NCBI GenBank assembly: GCA_003148945.1
Contig: QGGY01000018.1
Span: 1 to 64,000 of the forward strand
From: Murimonas intestini
GTDB taxonomy: Bacteria; Bacillota; Clostridia; Lachnospirales; Lachnospiraceae
Direction of reading: 5' to 3'
Length of the DNA: 64,000 bases
Positions 62,712 to 64,000 of this stretch are shown here, one piece after another. The notes under the pieces are model-generated. The model was not told the DNA's origin. It searched no databases and saw only the letters and a list, made by a program, of their open reading frames with translations. The number at the start of each line of letters is the position of its first letter. Position 1 is the stretch's first letter. Both the position numbers and the translations under genes were made by a program.

Positions 62712-63482
62712 TCAGACATCTGACAATTTCTGAAGTGCGGCGTATTCCACCAGGCATTCCATATGCTCTCTGTAAAAGGCCTGGGTAGCAGGTGTATATT
62801 TGATGCTGCTGCCGTATTCAGATAAAATATTGCAGACCTTGTTAAATTCCTCTGGTGTATGGTCTGATTTGCTTATGATCAGATGGTATTCCCTTGTCGC
62901 AGGATTCTTATAAAGAGAATTCATGCCGTGATAGACAGGCCCCAGTACATGAGATGCACGGATCACACAGTCCAGATCCGGGAAAGCATACAGCTTTGTG
63001 AGGTTAAAAGAAGCCTCATCAGCGCTTATATCTGCTTCCTCCTCTTCTTCGGGCTGGCTCTCTGTCTTTGTAGACTTGGCCAGGGCTGCACTCTTCTTAG
63101 CTTCACGGATTTTATTAAAAAGCCCTAAAATATCATCCGCTCCTTCTGGTTTAGGGGGAGCGGCAGAACTGCCGGGCAGCTCTTCGCCAGACTGACTGGG
63201 TGCAAATTTAGCAAATCTTGTATCCAGTTCTTCAGGGTCTTCTACTTTAGTTATGATCAGGATGATAGAATCTGCAGAAATAGGAATTGCCTCAATCATA
63301 AGCGGGATATCATTTGCCTCAAAGCCGCATTCATAAGCAGCCTGCTGCATCATGTCGCGAAACAGAGATTTTGCCTTATCAGTTCCATAGGCCAATTCAC
63401 TCAACTTGAGATCGCGGCTTGACAGATCTTCTCTTGTTAGCGTACAGCGTATCTGATTATCGTTGATTTTCTCTATTTTCAT
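62712..63482 (-). CDS. mecA: Adaptor protein MecA
   Basis: A 256-residue adaptor that delivers substrates to the ClpCP protease. The N-terminal domain MKIEKINDNQIRCTLTREDL binds the substrate and the C-terminal domain (AYCFPDLDCVIRASHVLGP-type sequence, here KLYAFPDLDCVIRASHV) binds ClpC, joined by a charged Ser/Glu-rich linker (about 98-150). Length and order are as in Bacillus MecA. AGGAAG precedes ATG. In clostridial relatives it influences stress response and sporulation; which targets it has here is unknown. Confidence 0.92.
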   Translation of the reverse strand: MKIEKINDNQIRCTLTREDLSSRDLKLSELAYGTDKAKSLFRDMMQQAAYECGFEANDIPLMIEAIPISADSIILIITKVEDPEELDTRFAKFAPSQSGEELPGSSAAPPKPEGADDILGLFNKIREAKKSAALAKSTKTESQPEEEEEADISADEASFNLTKLYAFPDLDCVIRASHVLGPVYHGMNSLYKNPATREYHLIISKSDHTPEEFNKVCNILSEYGSSIKYTPATQAFYREHMECLVEYAALQKLSDV

Positions 63483-63644
63483 AATATCACTTCCTATCTA
63501 TATTTATATTATATACTGCTTTGAATAAATATGTAAAGTAATTAACTGGTTTCTTTAGATTTCTTTAATAGAAAATTTCTGGAATCGGCCAAACAGCCGT
63601 ATTTATATAGTTGATGCATAGTATATACATAGAAAAGCCTGTTG

Positions 63645-64000
63645 TCAAGAGGACATATCAAGAAATCCCACGCCTGTGAGCATGATCTGCTCTGCCATAC
63701 GAGCGATCTCCAGAGGAGCTCCATCCATGCCGTCTTCCATCCACCTTCTGAGCAGGCCGATACATCCTGCACTGACAAAAGAATAAAAGTATTCGATACT
63801 GCGCGGTGAAGCTTCTTTAAAATACGAGGAATATGACTTCAGGCAGGCCTGTTTCCCCAATGCCAGAAGGCGGGCCACAAACTGTTTGTCACAGTAATTT
63901 CCCAGCATGATAGTGCACATATCTGAATTGTCTTTAAGACACTGGAAGACTTCGGTGCAGATTGCCACAAGAGTGGTTGGTGATCCGGAGTTGTCAGCCA
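63645..64000 (-). CDS. TetR-type regulator, C-terminal part (cut by window edge)
   Basis: The frame stays open to position 64000 and continues outside, so only the C-terminal 118 residues are visible. They are all helical (CLKDNSDMCTIMLGNY, YFYSFVSAGCIGLLRRWMEDG, IARMAEQIML) and resemble the ligand-binding domain of TetR/AcrR-type proteins, with the usual CIGLLRRW-type helix near the end. The DNA-binding domain is not in the window. The GTG at 63968 is internal, not a start. Function and target are unknown. Confidence 0.7.
   Translation of the reverse strand, partial: ADNSGSPTTLVAICTEVFQCLKDNSDMCTIMLGNYCDKQFVARLLALGKQACLKSYSSYFKEASPRSIEYFYSFVSAGCIGLLRRWMEDGMDGAPLEIARMAEQIMLTGVGFLDMSS

Noticed and set aside
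1-64000. CRISPR arrays, integrases or prophage genes
   Set aside because: No regularly spaced repeats, cas genes, integrase or structural phage genes were seen.

Overview
The window reads as a chromosomal segment of a low-to-mid-GC, strictly anaerobic, Gram-positive gut-type bacterium of the Clostridia, most like the family Lachnospiraceae. The evidence is gene content: a tRNA-Ile T-box in front of ileS, sporulation genes spoIID/spoIIQ, a complete V-type ATPase operon, a reverse rubrerythrin next to perR and a thioredoxin reductase, pyruvate formate-lyase with its activase, MecA, and several ECF and carbohydrate ABC transport genes. Strong AGGAGG-type ribosome binding sites precede most starts. 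I do not assign a genus.

Layout. 0-3 kb: an Rpn-family nuclease gene bracketed by imperfect inverted repeats, a QueT-type transporter and a DUF2974 hydrolase. 3-9.2 kb: T-box, ileS (long type-2-like IleRS) and glycogen phosphorylase. 9.2-17.7 kb: spoIID, spoIIQ, a GIY-YIG protein, a TrhA/hemolysin III protein, the xpaC-telA pair, a DEAD-box helicase with a structured leader, and an ECF S component. 17.8-20 kb: oxidative-stress genes (reverse rubrerythrin, PerR, thioredoxin reductase) with shared operator-like palindromes. 20-25.5 kb: two secreted NlpC/P60 cell-wall hydrolases facing each other across about 1 kb of non-coding DNA that carries a cluster of DnaA boxes. 25.7-34.3 kb: nine-gene V-ATPase operon. 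34.4-37.3 kb: trmB, a small protein, an AI-2E family exporter and tRNA-Lys. 37.4-42.5 kb: a putative C39-like protein, then a response regulator/ABC transporter/histidine kinase module of the peptide-antibiotic-resistance type, with a small repeat element inserted right after the response regulator, and a GNAT enzyme. 42.5-45.5 kb: a LacI regulator divergent from sucrose phosphorylase. 45.6-51.2 kb: TM2 protein, tRNA-Val, then gdpP-rplI-dnaB and a MerR-like gene. 51.2-56.2 kb: nitroreductase, ferredoxin and a pyruvate formate-lyase locus in which the glycyl-radical domain is a separate gene, then a DUF1858 protein. 56.3-62.6 kb: LacI regulator, sugar ABC transporter and GH13 alpha-glucosidase. 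62.7 kb to the end: mecA and a TetR-type regulator cut by the window edge.

How it fits together. Imported alpha-glucosides are cleaved by the GH13 enzyme. Sucrose and glycogen are cleaved phosphorolytically. Pyruvate is split by PFL to acetyl-CoA and formate. Two LacI regulators have visible palindromic operators at their target promoters. PerR and the rubrerythrin form an anaerobe's peroxide defence.

Most interesting observations: (1) the two-polypeptide pyruvate formate-lyase, whose small radical subunit is translationally coupled to the activase; (2) a five-box, same-orientation DnaA-box cluster far from any dnaA gene; (3) a SpoIID/SpoIIQ pair in which the expected catalytic residues of both are replaced; (4) a family of small dispersed palindromic/MITE-like repeats built on GTTACTGTTCA-like ends, two copies of which sit between direct repeats. 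All functional calls rest on reading the sequence and family knowledge; no database search was run.
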